A model generated the notes under the pieces. The model saw only the letters and a program-made list of their open reading frames with translations, had not been told where the DNA came from and ran no database searches. Positions 34,201 to 48,300 of a stretch of 64,000 nt of DNA are shown here, piece by piece. Source of the DNA: Vanilla planifolia (lineage: Eukaryota; Streptophyta; Magnoliopsida; Asparagales; Orchidaceae); NCBI GenBank assembly GCA_023846275.1, contig JAIUJO010000233.1, positions 373,501 to 437,500 of the forward strand, read 5' to 3'. The position numbers and the translations under genes are program-made. How positions within the stretch are numbered: position 1 is the stretch's first letter; each line of letters begins with the position of its first letter.

Positions 34201-37200
34201 AATTAATAAAGTAAACAAAGATAAAGTTAAACATAATATTATTTTAATGTTAACATTATATATATAATAACAAAAACGAAATAAATTTGACCAATATATT
34301 ATAATAAACTCGACGTGATCTAGAGCTCAAAAGATACTAAGTTCAGAGTAACATAATATTATGACAAAATTAAAGCTAATATTTGAAGAAATGTGAAAAA
34401 TTATATCAGAATGTTACATTCTAGGATACTATAGTGGCCATGTGTGACATTCGCTATCATGAAATAAGGTGTAATCAAAATTTCTTATAAACCATGCCAA
34501 AACCCTAGAAACTAAGTATTTAAAAACATAAATATTAATATTTAATTAAATATTACATGTCAAGATGAGTCTGATGAAAATTATTTAATCTTTAGTAGAC
34601 CTCATTTGGAATTATTATTAATTGAAAAATTTAATACTAAAAAATAAAAAATATATTATTTTAATAAAAAAATTTAAAGCTAAAAGTGGTATTAATTGAA
34701 ATAATGTTTTTGAATAAATCAAAGTTATTTAAAGGACATATGAGGAGACATATATAGTTTCATAGTAATATAATTAAATCCAAATAAAAACTTAGAGATA
34801 TTAGGTAAGTTATACGAAAAAGTAGTAATCTAAAATACTGCACAGTTCAATAGAAGCATCTTTTATCTTCAATTATGATAAAAATCAAAATACCTAATAC
34901 CATGGCAATACTTTAAAAATAAAATGTTTAATAATAGAGAAAGAAAAATTTAACTTGATAGAGTTTATCGAGATATGTCTAATTATATCTACCTTGTGTC
35001 GACCAGACCTCCACTATAATTACTATGAATTTCCAATATTAATAAGTAGAAATAAAAATAAATTATTATCTTTTCATATTAATTAAAATATATAAAATAT
35101 AAAATTTAGAAAATCAAAATAATATAGAAAAATAAAATTGACGTGATGTAAAACTCACACGATAAAAGAATTAATGTTTCATAGCAATATAACCAAATCT
35201 AAAAAAGTTGAAGGAAATGAGGTAAATTATACAAAACTATGACATTCCAATATAATAAGTAATTAAGTGGAATATCCTCGCTCAATAAATAATATTGAAT
35301 CTAAATTACTAGTAAAACATGCCAAAGTCATAATTAATAAAATATTAAAATTTGTAAATTAACTTTTAATAATGTAGAGGTTGTCAACATGAATCTAATG
35401 ACAAATATTTTGTCTCAATTGATTCATGTTTTGAATTACTATGACTAAAATTATAGGTAAGCCTGAATAAAAAGTAAAATTTTATTTTAATTTTAAGTCA
35501 ACATATATTAAAGTTGATATAAAAAAATTTAAGAAATTTAAAATAACCAAATGAAAGTGACGAAAAAATCACATGAGATAAGATTTAGAAAACATAATAA
35601 TAAAAATGAACAATTTTAAAAAATGAGATAATATCTAAATGAAAGAAGCATTCTATGGTACTATGGAGATTGATTGTAATTTATTCAAACATCAAATTAG
35701 GTATGAATCTAATTGTGTTATAAAACATATCAAAACACTAGAAAATAAATTATTTAAAGTTATAAATATAGATATATAATTAGATAGAGATCATTTATTT
35801 GAGTGAAATGATATTTATTTCTTCTCGATTAGAGCTCACTCAGAGTTACTACGAATTTAAAAATTCAAAAGAAGAAATAATAGTAAGTTATTATTTTAAA
35901 GTTAAATAAATAAATCTTGAAGCTCAAATAAGATAAGCTAAAAGAATGTAATGTAATCAAAATAAAGGCATTTCAAGGTTATAATAATGTTTTTCAGCTC
36001 TCTATAGTAGTATAACTAAATGAAAGAGAAACTTTTGAAGAAATAAGATCAATTTTTTGAGAAAGTTGCATTCTAAGGTGCTAAAAAGATAATGAATAAC
36101 ATCTTTGACAATCAAATTAGTTATGAATCAAAATATTCATAAAGAATGTATAAACCTTTGGAATTAAATATTTAAAAATTTCAAATAAATATTTGGTTGG
36201 ATTGAGTTTGTTAGGAGAGTCCAAAAATTTTTGTTTTATCTCTATGAGACCATTTTTTGAATTACTATGAATTATAATAGTAAATAAATATTAAAGTTGA
36301 AATGAGATAAATTGAAGTAATTTAATGCAGCAAAAATAAACTAATGTAAGGCTCATTATATAAGAGGTTTAGAGTTACATAGTAATATAAAGGAATAAAG
36401 GAAATATATTTAAATAAATGAAATAAATTGTATGAAAAAGTCACATTTTTAAATGCTAAGGGGGTCAAGTGTGACATGCTCAATCATAAAAGGAAGCATT
36501 AATAAAGAAAGTCATGTAATCATGTCAAAAACTAATAAAATAAAATATTTAGAAATACAAAATTTAATTTTTAATCTAATATAATTCATTGAGATGAGTC
36601 CAACAATGTTTGTTTCATCTCTATTTTATCTCATTTCAAATTACTATGAATTAAGTAAAACAATACGCATAAGTAATAACACATTAATATTTTAGTATTA
36701 AATAAATTTTTATCAACTCTATAATAAAATAAATTTAAGAAATCTAATGTCATATAATAGGAGAATGACATTTTAAAAGTAATATAACTAAATTAAACAA
36801 AACAGCTTGGAAAACAAAACTTGTATAGCAATGTTGGAACCAAGACACTAAGGACCCAGAGTGCAACATCTTTGAACAAAAAATCAGCTATGAATAAAAT
36901 GTCTCTAAAGGTTCAAAATAAATATTAGAAAATAAAATATTTAGAAAACAAAACAAGAACATTTAATTTGATAGAGATCATTAAGGTATGTTGAATTATA
37001 TTTCTTTCATCTAGATCAAATCCTATTAAGAATTACCACCTATTACAAAACAAAATAGTCATAGATAATAACAAATTATTATTTTAATATTCAATAAATC
37101 TATTATAAATTAAAAATTAGAAAATACGAATCAATATAATAAAACTAAATCAAAGCGATGTAATTGTAACATAAAAAAATCTTAGTGTTACATACTATTA

Positions 37201-38828
37201 TAACAAAATCAAAGCAAAGAATTTGAAGAAATGAAATAAACTATATGAAAAAGTTGAGTTCCTAATTAATATTTCTAGGTATCTTATAAAACAAGGAAAA
37301 AATAGAAAAACAAATATTTTATAACAATGAAATTAATGTTTACTTATGTAGAGCTCTAGAGATAAGTCTGAAAATGTTTGTTTCACCTCAATCAAATCTC
37401 ATTTGGAATTACAATGAATTACTAAAGTAAATAACTATAAAAGTTAAAAAATTATCATTTCAATGTTATGTATATATTAAACTTATAATAGGATAAATTG
37501 AAATAATGTTACGCTAACAAATTAAAGTTATATAAAAGTAACACAAGAGAGGATTTATAGTTACATAGCAATTTAATAAAATCAAAAGAAAAATTTTGAA
37601 TAAGGTAGATTAATTGATTTGGAATGTTCCAATCCATGACATGTTGAAGATTAAGAATAATATACTTGATCATCAAATTAGGCTCGAATAAAAATATCTT
37701 GTAAAGCATGCAAAAACTTTTGAAAATAAAATAATTAAAAAAAATCTAATATAGATATTTGATTTGATAATACTCATGGAGACGAGTTTAACAATATTCA
37801 TTTTGTCTAATTGAACCTTATTTGGAATTATTGCAATTTACTAAAGTAAAATAACATAAATAATAAAAATTTGTTCCTTTCTTTTCAATCAAAGCTCGTT
37901 TGGAATTTCCATTCACAACAAAATTAATTAGCCTAATTTAAAAATAAAACTACTAATTAAAAAATTAACAAATATATATTATAGTTGAAATGAGATAAAT
38001 TAAGGAAATAAAATGTTAGAAAATTTAAAACATTTAATGGTCATAAGAGAGGAATTATTGTATCATAATAACAAAATTAAATTAATCCAAAATAATTGAT
38101 AAATTGAGATAAATTATATGAGACAACTAAATTTGAAGATGTTATGGATATCATAATATTTTGATTATCAAAACTAATACAAATTGGAATGTTACGTAAA
38201 GATAGTTAAAATCTTGGAAAATAAAATCGCCTTAAGCTTTAAAAATGAATAATTAAATTTGATAGGTCTTTATAACATCCTTGATAATAAAAACAAATAA
38301 CAATAAAATAATAAACTATTATTTTATTATTCAAAAAATCTATATTAAAGTTGAGATGAGATAAATTAAAGTATTTTAATGTATCAAAATCAAAGTAATA
38401 TGAACATTAGACAAAACGATATTTAGAGTTACACAGTGATAAAACTTAATCAAATTGAAAAATATAGAAGAAGTGATATGAGTTTTTTAGAAAAGTTGCA
38501 TTCCATGATACTAAGAAGATTAAGTGTAATATTTTACCATTAAATTATGTTCAAATTGAATTCCTTATAAAGTGTGGAAAAATTTAACAAAAAAAAAATT
38601 GAGAATATAAAAATGAATATTTAATTAGATAGAGCTCACTGATATGAGTCATTGATATTTAATTCTTTAAAACTCATTGAGGTCAATCCTACTAAATTTG
38701 TTTCTTCATAATCTTAAATCATTTTCACAAACTTCGAATTACAAAAATAATTGTTTATAATAATCTTTTTTGAATTATAATTAGATATATAATAAAGTTG
38801 AGATAACAAAAGTTGAAGTAATGAAAAC

Positions 38829-39920
38829 CAAATTAAAGCTTTTTAAATTTTAAACAAGAGGTGTACTGCAGTTTCATTATAGCATAACCAAATTAAATAA
38901 AAAAATTGAAGAAATAAGATAAATTTTATATGAAAGTTGCATTTCAAGGTATTAAAGATATCTAGTGTAACAAGACATACATCAAACAAGGTATGAATCA
39001 AAATTTTAATTAGTAAGATAAATTATATGGTAAACTTACCCTCCAAGATACTGAGAAGATTGATATAAATACTAATTAAATCAAGAATTGGAGTTATGTT
39101 GTAAAATAACCTTATCAATGTGAAACATTTTAACAAATGAGATAAACTGTGTGTTAAAGTTTTGCTCAAGATACTTAGGAGATCGAGGATAAACTCATTA
39201 ATCAATGAAATAAAGTACGAATAGAAATTTCTCAAAAAGTGTGCCAAAAAAATAAAAAATAAAATATTGGAAAAATTAAAGATGAAAATTTAATTTCATA
39301 GTTTTCATTTACATGACTTTAATGAAAGTTCTTAGTTACTATTAAGCAACTTTTATAGTTAGTACGAACTAGTAAAGTAACTAAACATAAATAGTAAAAA
39401 AATTATAAAGTAAATTTTGTTAATATAGATAAAAACTAAAATATTATAAATGGAAGAAATGTAATATAACTAAATCAATACTATATAAAGATCACATGAT
39501 TTTAGATTTAGAGTTAATAGTAATATAATTAAATCAAAATAAAAAGTTGAAGAAATGAGATGAATGGTACGGGAAAGTTGTATTTTAAGTTACTAAGGAA
39601 ATTGAGTATAAAAATAATTTGGGCATTATTCTTAATTTCTATAAAGTAATTGAGTAAATTAGAATAAATAAATATAAATTACTATTATAGTCTTAAAAAA
39701 TGTTATATTAAAATGTAAATGACATAAATTTAAAAAAAATGATGTAACGAAATCATTGATGACAAATTGAAGACATGAAATGGTTTTATATAGGAATGTT
39801 TCGTTCAAAGATACTAGTAATAACGAGTGGGAAAAGCTCGATCATTAAATTGGGTAAAAATATTACTCTCTCATAAAACATGTGAAAATTATAGAAACAA
39901 AAAAAATCAATATAATAAAA
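38829..39920 (+). repeat. Sat1 variant segment paralogous to 61447-62515
   Basis: Over about 1.1 kb this stretch matches 61447-62515 at a nearly constant offset: landmarks 38990/61603, 39335/61936, 39489/62090 and 39838/62433, offset 22.60-22.62 kb. Both carry the same two monomer truncations, one directly after GGTATGAAT.AAAATTTT and one after the following monomer. They also share private words such as GTTACTATTA..CAAC and TCACATGATT.TAGATTT.GAGTT.ATAG. Confidence 0.75.
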
Positions 39921-40316
39921 TTGAATAATGTAATGGAAAGTGGTCATTGAGATGGGTCCAGCGATTTTCTTTTCTTCTAAATCAAATCTCAATTTAAATA
40001 ACTAGTATTTTCAAAGGGAAAGTGCATATATAATAATATATTACTATCATATAACTAAGAAAATACATATTAAATCAAAAATGAAATAAATTGAAACAAT
40101 GTGTCATAACCAAATCAATGCGATACAAAGCCCGTGTTGGAGGAAACTTTGAGTTGCATTATAAAATAAGAAATTTAATGTAATCATTTTGAGGAAATGA
40201 GATAAATTGTATATGCAATTTTCTTTCCAAGGTGCTAAGTAGTTTGAGTGTAATGTCATTGATAGTCAAATTAGATAAAATTAAGATGGCTCATAAAGCT
40301 TGCAAAAATAACATAA

Positions 40317-40320
<4 letters not shown>

Positions 40321-40369
<49 letters not shown>
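40321..40369. repeat. (AT)n microsatellite, 49 bp
   Basis: Pure AT dinucleotide run lying in the A+T-rich segment just before the sat1 word GAATATTTAATT, the same monomer position as the run at 59476. Confidence 0.97.
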
Positions 40370-40372
<3 letters not shown>

Positions 40373-42378
40373 GTATATATGAATATTTAATTGGATTAAG
40401 ATCATTAAGGAGAGCCCAACGATGTTTTTTTAGTCTTGATCAGACCATGTTTGGAATTACTACGAATTACAAAATTAGATGAGCATACAAAAAAATTTAT
40501 TAATTTAAAATTAAATAAATTAAAGGTAAAGTTTAAATGAGATAAATTGAAGAAATAAAATTAACCAAATAATTGTAACATCCAAGTAACATTGATATAC
40601 ATAGCAACATAACCAAATCAAGGTAAAATTTGGGATAAATAACATAAATTGTATGACAAGGTTGCATTTCATGATTCTAATTTTATTGATGTTAACATCC
40701 TTGATCATGAAATCATGTATTAATCAAAATTTCTTGATAAATATGCCAAAACTATAGAAAGGAAAATATTTAAAAATATAAAAAATATTTAATTCGATAG
40801 AACTTTTGAAGATGAGTCCAATGACTCCTATTGATAAGCATTAGAACTTATTCAGAATTAATAAGAATTACAAAAAGAAATAACCAAAAGAAAAAATAAA
40901 TTATTCTTCAAAAATTAAATAAATCAAAATTAAATCTAAAATGATAAAAATTAAATAAATGTAATTAACCAAATTTAAGGAATGTGAAGGTGACACAAGA
41001 GAAGAGTTAGTGTCACATTGTAAAATTTCAAAATACAAGAAAAAACATGGAAAACAATATTAAATTCTCTTTAACTCAAGAGATAAAAGGTAAAATACTT
41101 GATTATAAATTCAAGCACAAATATAAATGTCTTGAAGTGGGGACAAAGCCTATAAAATAAAATATTAGAAATATATAATTTTGAATGTTAAATTGGAGAA
41201 CTCTTTTTGAGACAATTCCAAAGACTTTTGTTTCAACTCTATCAGACCATATTTAGAACATCAACGAATTAACAGAGTGGTAAGCATAAATAAGAATAAA
41301 CTATTATTTTAATATTAATTATACATATATTAAAGCTAAGATGAGATAAATTAAAGTAATAAGATGAGTTGTGTGAGAAAGTTACATTCAAAGATAATTT
41401 GGAGATTATTGCAACATCTTTCATCTCCAAATTAGCTAAGAATCAAAATGTCTCATAAAACATGAAAGACCTTAGAAAAAAATTATTTAAACCATTAAAA
41501 TGGTTATTTTATTTCATAAAGCTCATCAAGGCAAGTGCATTGACATTTTCTTCTTGTAGATCAAACCTCCATTGGAACAAAAGTGAATACAAAAGTAATC
41601 AAACATACGTAATATTAAATTCATTTTTCAACATGAAATAAATTTATATTGAGGCTAAAATGAAATTTATTGGAGCAATTTAACATAACAAAATCAAATT
41701 GAAAAGTTTTATTCGATAAGATAAATTCTCCCACAAAGCTACATTTGAAGATAGTAAGGAGGTCGAGTGAAATAGCTTTTGTCATAAAATCATATAGAAA
41801 TCAAATTGGCACATAATGCATGAAAAAATTTTAGAAATAGTATACCTAATAATAAAAAATAAATATTTAATTTAATTGAGCTATTCAAGGCAAGTCCAGT
41901 AACTTCTATTTTTTCTTGATGAAACTTCAATTGGAGTTAATATAGATTACCAGAATAAATAAGCATAAATAATAATATTTCCTTAACAGAATATTAGATG
42001 AATTATAATAATCTTAAATTAAGATAAATTGAGTTTACATAAAAATTGCACTATACCAAGGTAACATAATAATAGAATTTGAGTTTCGTAGCAATATAAC
42101 CAAATTAAAGTAAAATATTTGAAAAATGAGATAAATTTATGAGAAAGCTGTATTCTAACTTACTTGGAAGATTGAGTGCAACCTTCTCAATCATCAAACG
42201 AAGTACAAAAAGAGAGATCCTATAAAGCTTGCAAAAATCATTGTAAATAAAATATTTAAAAATTAATAAGTACTATTTAGTAAGGTATAGCTATTAAGGG
42301 TTATATTAAAGGCATTTATTTCATTGCTATCAGATCTTATTTAAAATTATGATGAATAACTAAACTAAGTAATTATAA

Positions 42379-42413
42379 ATAATAATAATAAATAATAATA
42401 AATAATAATAAAT
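42379..42413 (+). repeat. Short AAT-rich microsatellite
   Basis: AATAATAATA is repeated about three times with an extra A between blocks. It lies in the sat1 segment that normally reads AAATAATAATAAATTATTA, so it is a local expansion of monomer sequence. Confidence 0.85.
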
Positions 42414-44765
42414 TATTATTTTAATCCTAAGAAAAATATAATAATGCTAAAATGTAATAAATCAAAGTAATGTAATATGACTAAATAAAAGAAATTATAA
42501 TTTCATGGGATTATAAGTAAATAAAATAAAAAATGTTGAAAGAATCAGAAAAGTTTTTAGAATTGTTGCATTGAAAAGTACTAAGGAGATTGAGTGTAAT
42601 ATATTTAACCATCAAATAAGACACGAATCAAAATATCTCAAAAATTATACTAAAATATTAATAAATAAAATATAGAAATTTTTTTGACTATATGCAGCTA
42701 GTTAAGCTAGTCCAATGACATTATTTTATCTTAATCAGACCTCATTTGTAATTCCTAAAATTAATTGAATTAACTAGGCATGAATAATAGTAAATTATTA
42801 TTATAGCATATGGTAAATAAATAATAAAGTTAAAATGAGATAAATTTATTAAATGCAATACCATAAAATAAAAATAATGTACAGATTATTTTAGAGGAGA
42901 ATCAGAGTTTCATCAAAATACAACCAATTAAAATAAAAGAATTTTGAGAAATTAGATAACTAATGTGAAAAAAAATTTCCAAGGTACTAAAGAGCTCAAA
43001 TGTGACATCCTCAATAATCAAATTATGTTCTTGTCAGAATGCCTAAAAAATACATTAAAAAGGGCTAAATAGGTACTTAAAAATAATGAAAAAATAAGTA
43101 TTAATCAAAATAACATGATAAGATTTGTCAATTAATGCTTGTTTTGTCTCGATTAGACCTCGTTTAGATTTGTTGTGATAAAAAACACTTTAGCTAAAAA
43201 TAATAATAATTTATTATTTTGCATTATATAATATATATTTAATCAGAATGAGATAAATTGAAAAAATGTAATATAATAAAATAAAAGTGATGTAAATGTC
43301 AAAATAGAGGCGATTTATACGTTCATAGTAATACAACAAAATGAAATTAAAGAATTTCATAAAATGAGGTCAATTTATATAAGAAAGTTGCATTCAAAAA
43401 TCAATAGAGGCTGTGTGTAACTTCCTCAATTTTCATATTATGTAGGGATAAAAATTACTCATATGGCATGCAAATTTCTTAGAAATAAAACACTTCAAAA
43501 AAAGAAAATCACTAATTAATTTCATAAAGCTTACTAAGACTAGTCCCCTTATATTTGTTTCATGTCAAGAAAAACTTGTTGAGAACTTTTACTAATTATA
43601 AAATTAACTAAGCATAACAAAACCAAATCAAATTTAAAAGATAAAAAAAAGATAAAATATATGAATGAAAGTTGTATTCGATGATAGTAAAGAGATCCAA
43701 TGCAACATCATCAATCATGAAATTATGTATGAATTAGAATATCTAGTAATGTGAGGCAAAATCTTGAAACAAATGTCTTAAAAAAAATAAAAAATTTTTA
43801 TTGAGCTCTTTGACACATGTCCAACGATGTCTACTTTATCTCTATTAGACAACTTTTAGTAATTATAGGGTATTATAAATCTAAATTTGAATTAATATTA
43901 AACAAATATTTTTTTCTTATAAACTTCATATTTACAAAAATTTAAATAGGAGAAATTGAAGCAATTTAGATAACCAAATCAAAATGATGTGCCATAAGAA
44001 TGGAGAAATAGAAATTCATCATAATATAATGAAATAAATTCGAAACATTTAGATAAATCTAGAATAACTTAATCAGGCATGAATAAAAAAATATTATATT
44101 TTAAAATAGCAAATTAATATTTATTTTGATTGAGCCTGTTGGTTCATGTCCAACATTGTTGTTTCATCTTCATCAAACTTCATTCAAATTTCTTTTTCAA
44201 TAAAAAATTTGTTACATATAAAAAATAAATAAATTGTTTTTTAATATTCAGTAAATACATTGAAACTGAAGTTTGATAAATTGATGAAATAATATAATTA
44301 AATCATAGAGAAAAATTTGACGAAATTTGAAAAATTGTATGCAAAAGTTGCATTTTAACAGTCTAAGAAAATCGAGTGTAATATCATGGATCACCAAATA
44401 AGTTATAAATTGAAATGCGACATGAACCATGCGTAGTAATAGAAAAATGTGCAAAAACCATTGAAATAAAATTCTTAAAAGTTTAAAATTAAAACAAAAG
44501 ATAGAAATTATTTAGGAAGGTTTCGTTAAAAGATGCAAAGGAGATCAAGTGTGGCATCCAGTGTTGATAAATCATGTATCAATTTAAATGTATCATAAGG
44601 TTTGCAAAAGCAAAAGAAAATAATGTATTTTAAGAAAATGAGTGGATGTTTAGTTAAAAAGACCTGCTCTGAATGAGTTGAATGACAGTTTTACCTTGTA
44701 ATGTGACCTTGTTTGGAATTAATAGGAATCACCAAAAAAGTAATGCTATTTATAATAAATTACTA

Positions 44766-44770
<5 letters not shown>

Positions 44771-44826
<56 letters not shown>
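44771..44826. repeat. (AT)n microsatellite, 56 bp
   Basis: Pure AT run placed after the sat1 word ATTACTATTTTAAT, that is, in the other A+T-rich part of the monomer (normally ATTAAGTAAATATATATTA). Confidence 0.97.
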
Positions 44827-44828
<2 letters not shown>

Positions 44829-44952
44829 TCTTCATTGAGATAAATTGATGTAATGTATTATAATTAAACCATGGTTTTATAAAGATGGCACATGATGAGA
44901 TTAAGAATTATATTATAAAATAGCCTAGTCAAAGTAAACAATTTAAAGAAAT

Positions 44953-45370
44953 GAGATAAATTGTATAAGAAACTTACATTTAAAAATACTAAAGAGATCA
45001 AGTGTAAGATCTTTGATCATCAAGTAACATATGAATCAAAATTTCTCGTAAAACATTCAAAAGCCTTAGAAATTAAATATTTCAAACTATATAAACAAAT
45101 ATTTAATTGGTTAGAGCTTGTCAAGATGAGTACAATGACACTTGTTTCATCTCGATCAAACCTCGCATATAATTACTATGAATTCGAAAGTAAATAACAA
45201 TAAATAATATTAGTTGTTATTGTAATATTAATTGAATGTATATTGAAGTTGAAAATAGATGAACTAAACAAATATAATATAACCAAATAAAAACAATGTC
45301 ATGGTAGCATTAAAGGAGATTTAAAGTTACATAATAATGTAAAATAGTCAAAGAAAAAATGTGAAGAAAT
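44953..45370 (+). repeat. Representative well-preserved sat1 monomer (418 bp)
   Basis: Counted from ATGAGATAAATTGTATAAG to the next ATGAGATAATTTGTATG. Within it, in order: ACTTACATTT (GTTGCATTCC box), GAGATCAAGTGTAAGATC with TTGATCATCAAG (dyad 2), ATATGAATCAAAATTTCTCG, AACATTCAAAAGCCTTAG, ATATTTAATTGGTTAGAGC, TTGTCAAGATGAGTACAATG (dyad 1, weakened), CACTTGTTTCATCTCGATC, AATTACTATGAATT, a long A+T-rich segment, ATATAATATAACCAAATAAA, and GGTAGCATTAAAGGAGATTT. The words ATAACCAAATCAAAG and GAGATAAATTG each recur within the consensus unit, about 75 and 118 bp apart, so the monomer itself contains old internal duplications. Confidence 0.8.
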
Positions 45371-48300
45371 GAGATAATTTGTATGAAAAATAGTACTCCA
45401 AGATAGTAAAGACATTGAGTATGACATGCTTAATCATTTATATTATATATGGATCAAAGTATCTCAAAAATAGAGTTTTTTGCATAAGAAAATAAAATAT
45501 TTAAAATAATATAAATGAATATTAATTTCATAGATCTTTTCGAGATGACACCAATGATTTTGGTTTCAACTCTATTAATCCTCATTTTTAATTATTACAA
45601 CTAAAAAATTAAATAAGTAAAAATAATAATAAATATTATTTTAACATTATGTGTTACATATTAAAGCTAAAATGAGATAAGTTAAAGAAATGTAATACAA
45701 GCAAATTAAAGGGATGTAAAGGTCATAAGAGAAGAGAATTAAAGCTTCATTTTTATACAACAAAAATAAATCAAAACTTTTGAAAAAATGACAAATTGTA
45801 AAGGAAATTTCCATTAAAAAATACTAAAGATATCAAGTTCAAAATCATTGATCAACAAACAATATAAGAATAGAAATGTCTTATAAAACATATAAAAACC
45901 TTTGAAATAAGATTCTTAAAAATTTAGAATTAAACATTTAAATAGATAAAGCTCACAAGATGAGTCTAGCATTCTTTCCTTTGTTGTGATTGCACATCAT
46001 TTGCAATTTTTATAAGTTATTAAGGTAGACTAGCGTAATTAAAAAAATTATTATTATGGTTCTAAAAAAAAAATTTAAAGTTGACATGAGACAACTTGAA
46101 CAAAACTAATAATACCAAAATACGAGCTATATAAAGGGTCTCAAAAGAAGAGAATTACAATTTTATAGCAATAAAGCCAAATCATATTAAAAATTTGAAA
46201 CATAACATAAATTGCACAAGAAAGATGCCTTCAAAATGAAACTAAAGAAATCTAATATAACTAAACCCAAAAGATGTAAGGATCACATTATAGAAGAATT
46301 AGGCTTTCAAAGTAAAACAATCAAATTAAAGAAAATTGTTTTTAAAAGATGAGACCAAGTTTACAAGAAAATTGTATTATAAGATTTTAAAGATATCAAG
46401 TGTAACATCCTTATTTGTCAAATCAAGCACAAATTTAAAACCAATGAATTCAAAAAAAAATATATTAAATTAGATAAAGCTCATAGAGATGAGTCCAACA
46501 ATGTTTGTTTCATATCAATCGAAAAATGTTTAGGTTTATAGTGAATTACGAAATTTATTAAAGATAAAAATAAATATATTGTTATTTTAATATTACATTA
46601 ACGAGGAAATTAGACACATTATAGTATATTATCAACGAGAATAATTTGAAGAACTTGATATATTACATGCAAAACTGGTTTTCCGTCATACCTAGGAGAT
46701 CGAGTCCTTGATGATCATAAAATTAAGAAAAAATCAAAATATCATGTAAAGCAATTATAAACCATATAAAAAATTAAAAGAAAAAAATATTCATTTATAT
46801 TGATGTCATCGAGACAAGTCCAATGACATTTGTTAATTCTTTGTCAAACATATTTTATATAAATTAAAAAACTAAATAAGAAATAATAATAATAAATAAA
46901 CATTTTTAATACTTAGGAAAAATTTATTGACACTGAAATGTGTTAAATTGAAGCAATGTAATATAACCAAATCAAAGTAATGCAAAGGCCACATCTGATG
47001 GACTGCAGGGTTATATATTGTTATAAGAAAATCAAAGCAAAAATTTTTACAAACAAACAAATTATACAAAAATATTACATTTAAAGATAGCAAAGAGATC
47101 GAGTGCAGCATCATTGATCGTTATATCATACACAAATCAAAATGTTTAGTAATGCATCTAAAACTCATAAAATATTTAAAAATATGTAAAATGAATATTA
47201 ACTCAATAAAACAAATCAAGTTGAGACCAATAAAATTTATTTCCTCTCGTTTGGACCTTATTCGACATTACTGTAAATTACTTAAAAAAACATAAAACAT
47301 AATAAATTATTTATTTAATATTATGTTAATGTATATCAAAAAAAAAAAGATAAGTTAGAGTAACGTAATATTATAGAATCAAAGTGATATAAGGGCCACA
47401 CAAGAGGAGACTTAGAGTAACAAAACATCATATTTGAACTAAAGAAAAAAAATTTACAAAAATAAGATAAATTCCAACATCCTCAATCATTAAATTGGGT
47501 ATGACATTTGTTTTGTCTCAACCAAACGTTATTTAAAATTATAGCACATTAAAAATGTAAATAAGCATAATTAGAAATAAATTTTAATTTAAATATAATG
47601 TAAATATATAATAAAATTCAAATGAGATAAATTAAACTAATATAAAATATCTAAATAAAAATGATGTAAATATCATATGAGAAGAGAATTAATATTTCTT
47701 ATTAATATAGTAAAATCAAACAAAAAAAGTTTAATAAATGAGATAAATTATAGGAGAATGTTGTGTTTTAATATATTTAAGAAATCGGGTATAGCATTCT
47801 TAATCATCCAATCAACTACAAATCTAAATTTCTTATAAAATATTTAAAAATCTACAAAATAAATAACTTAAAAGTATAAAAATTAATATTTAATATGATA
47901 CCGATCAATTAGATGTCTCAAATGAGATTTTCTAACAAGATTGGATATTATTTGGAATTACTATTAATTACACTATTAAATAGGCATAAATAATACTAAA
48001 TTATAATTTAAATATTTTCTAAATATATGTATGAAAGAAAAATTCAGATAAATTTAAGCCACATAATATAACCAAATAAAAGAAAAAACATTCAAGAAAA
48101 CGATAAAATTGAGCAAAAAAGGTGTATTTGAAGATATTCAGGAGATTGGGTGTAATATTTTTGTTCATCAGATCAGGTATGAGTGAACAAATATCTCTTA
48201 AAATTTACAAAGATCTGAGAAAATCAAATATCTAAAAATATATGATTCAATATTTATTTTGATAAAACTCTTGAAGATAATTGCAATAAAATTTATCTCA

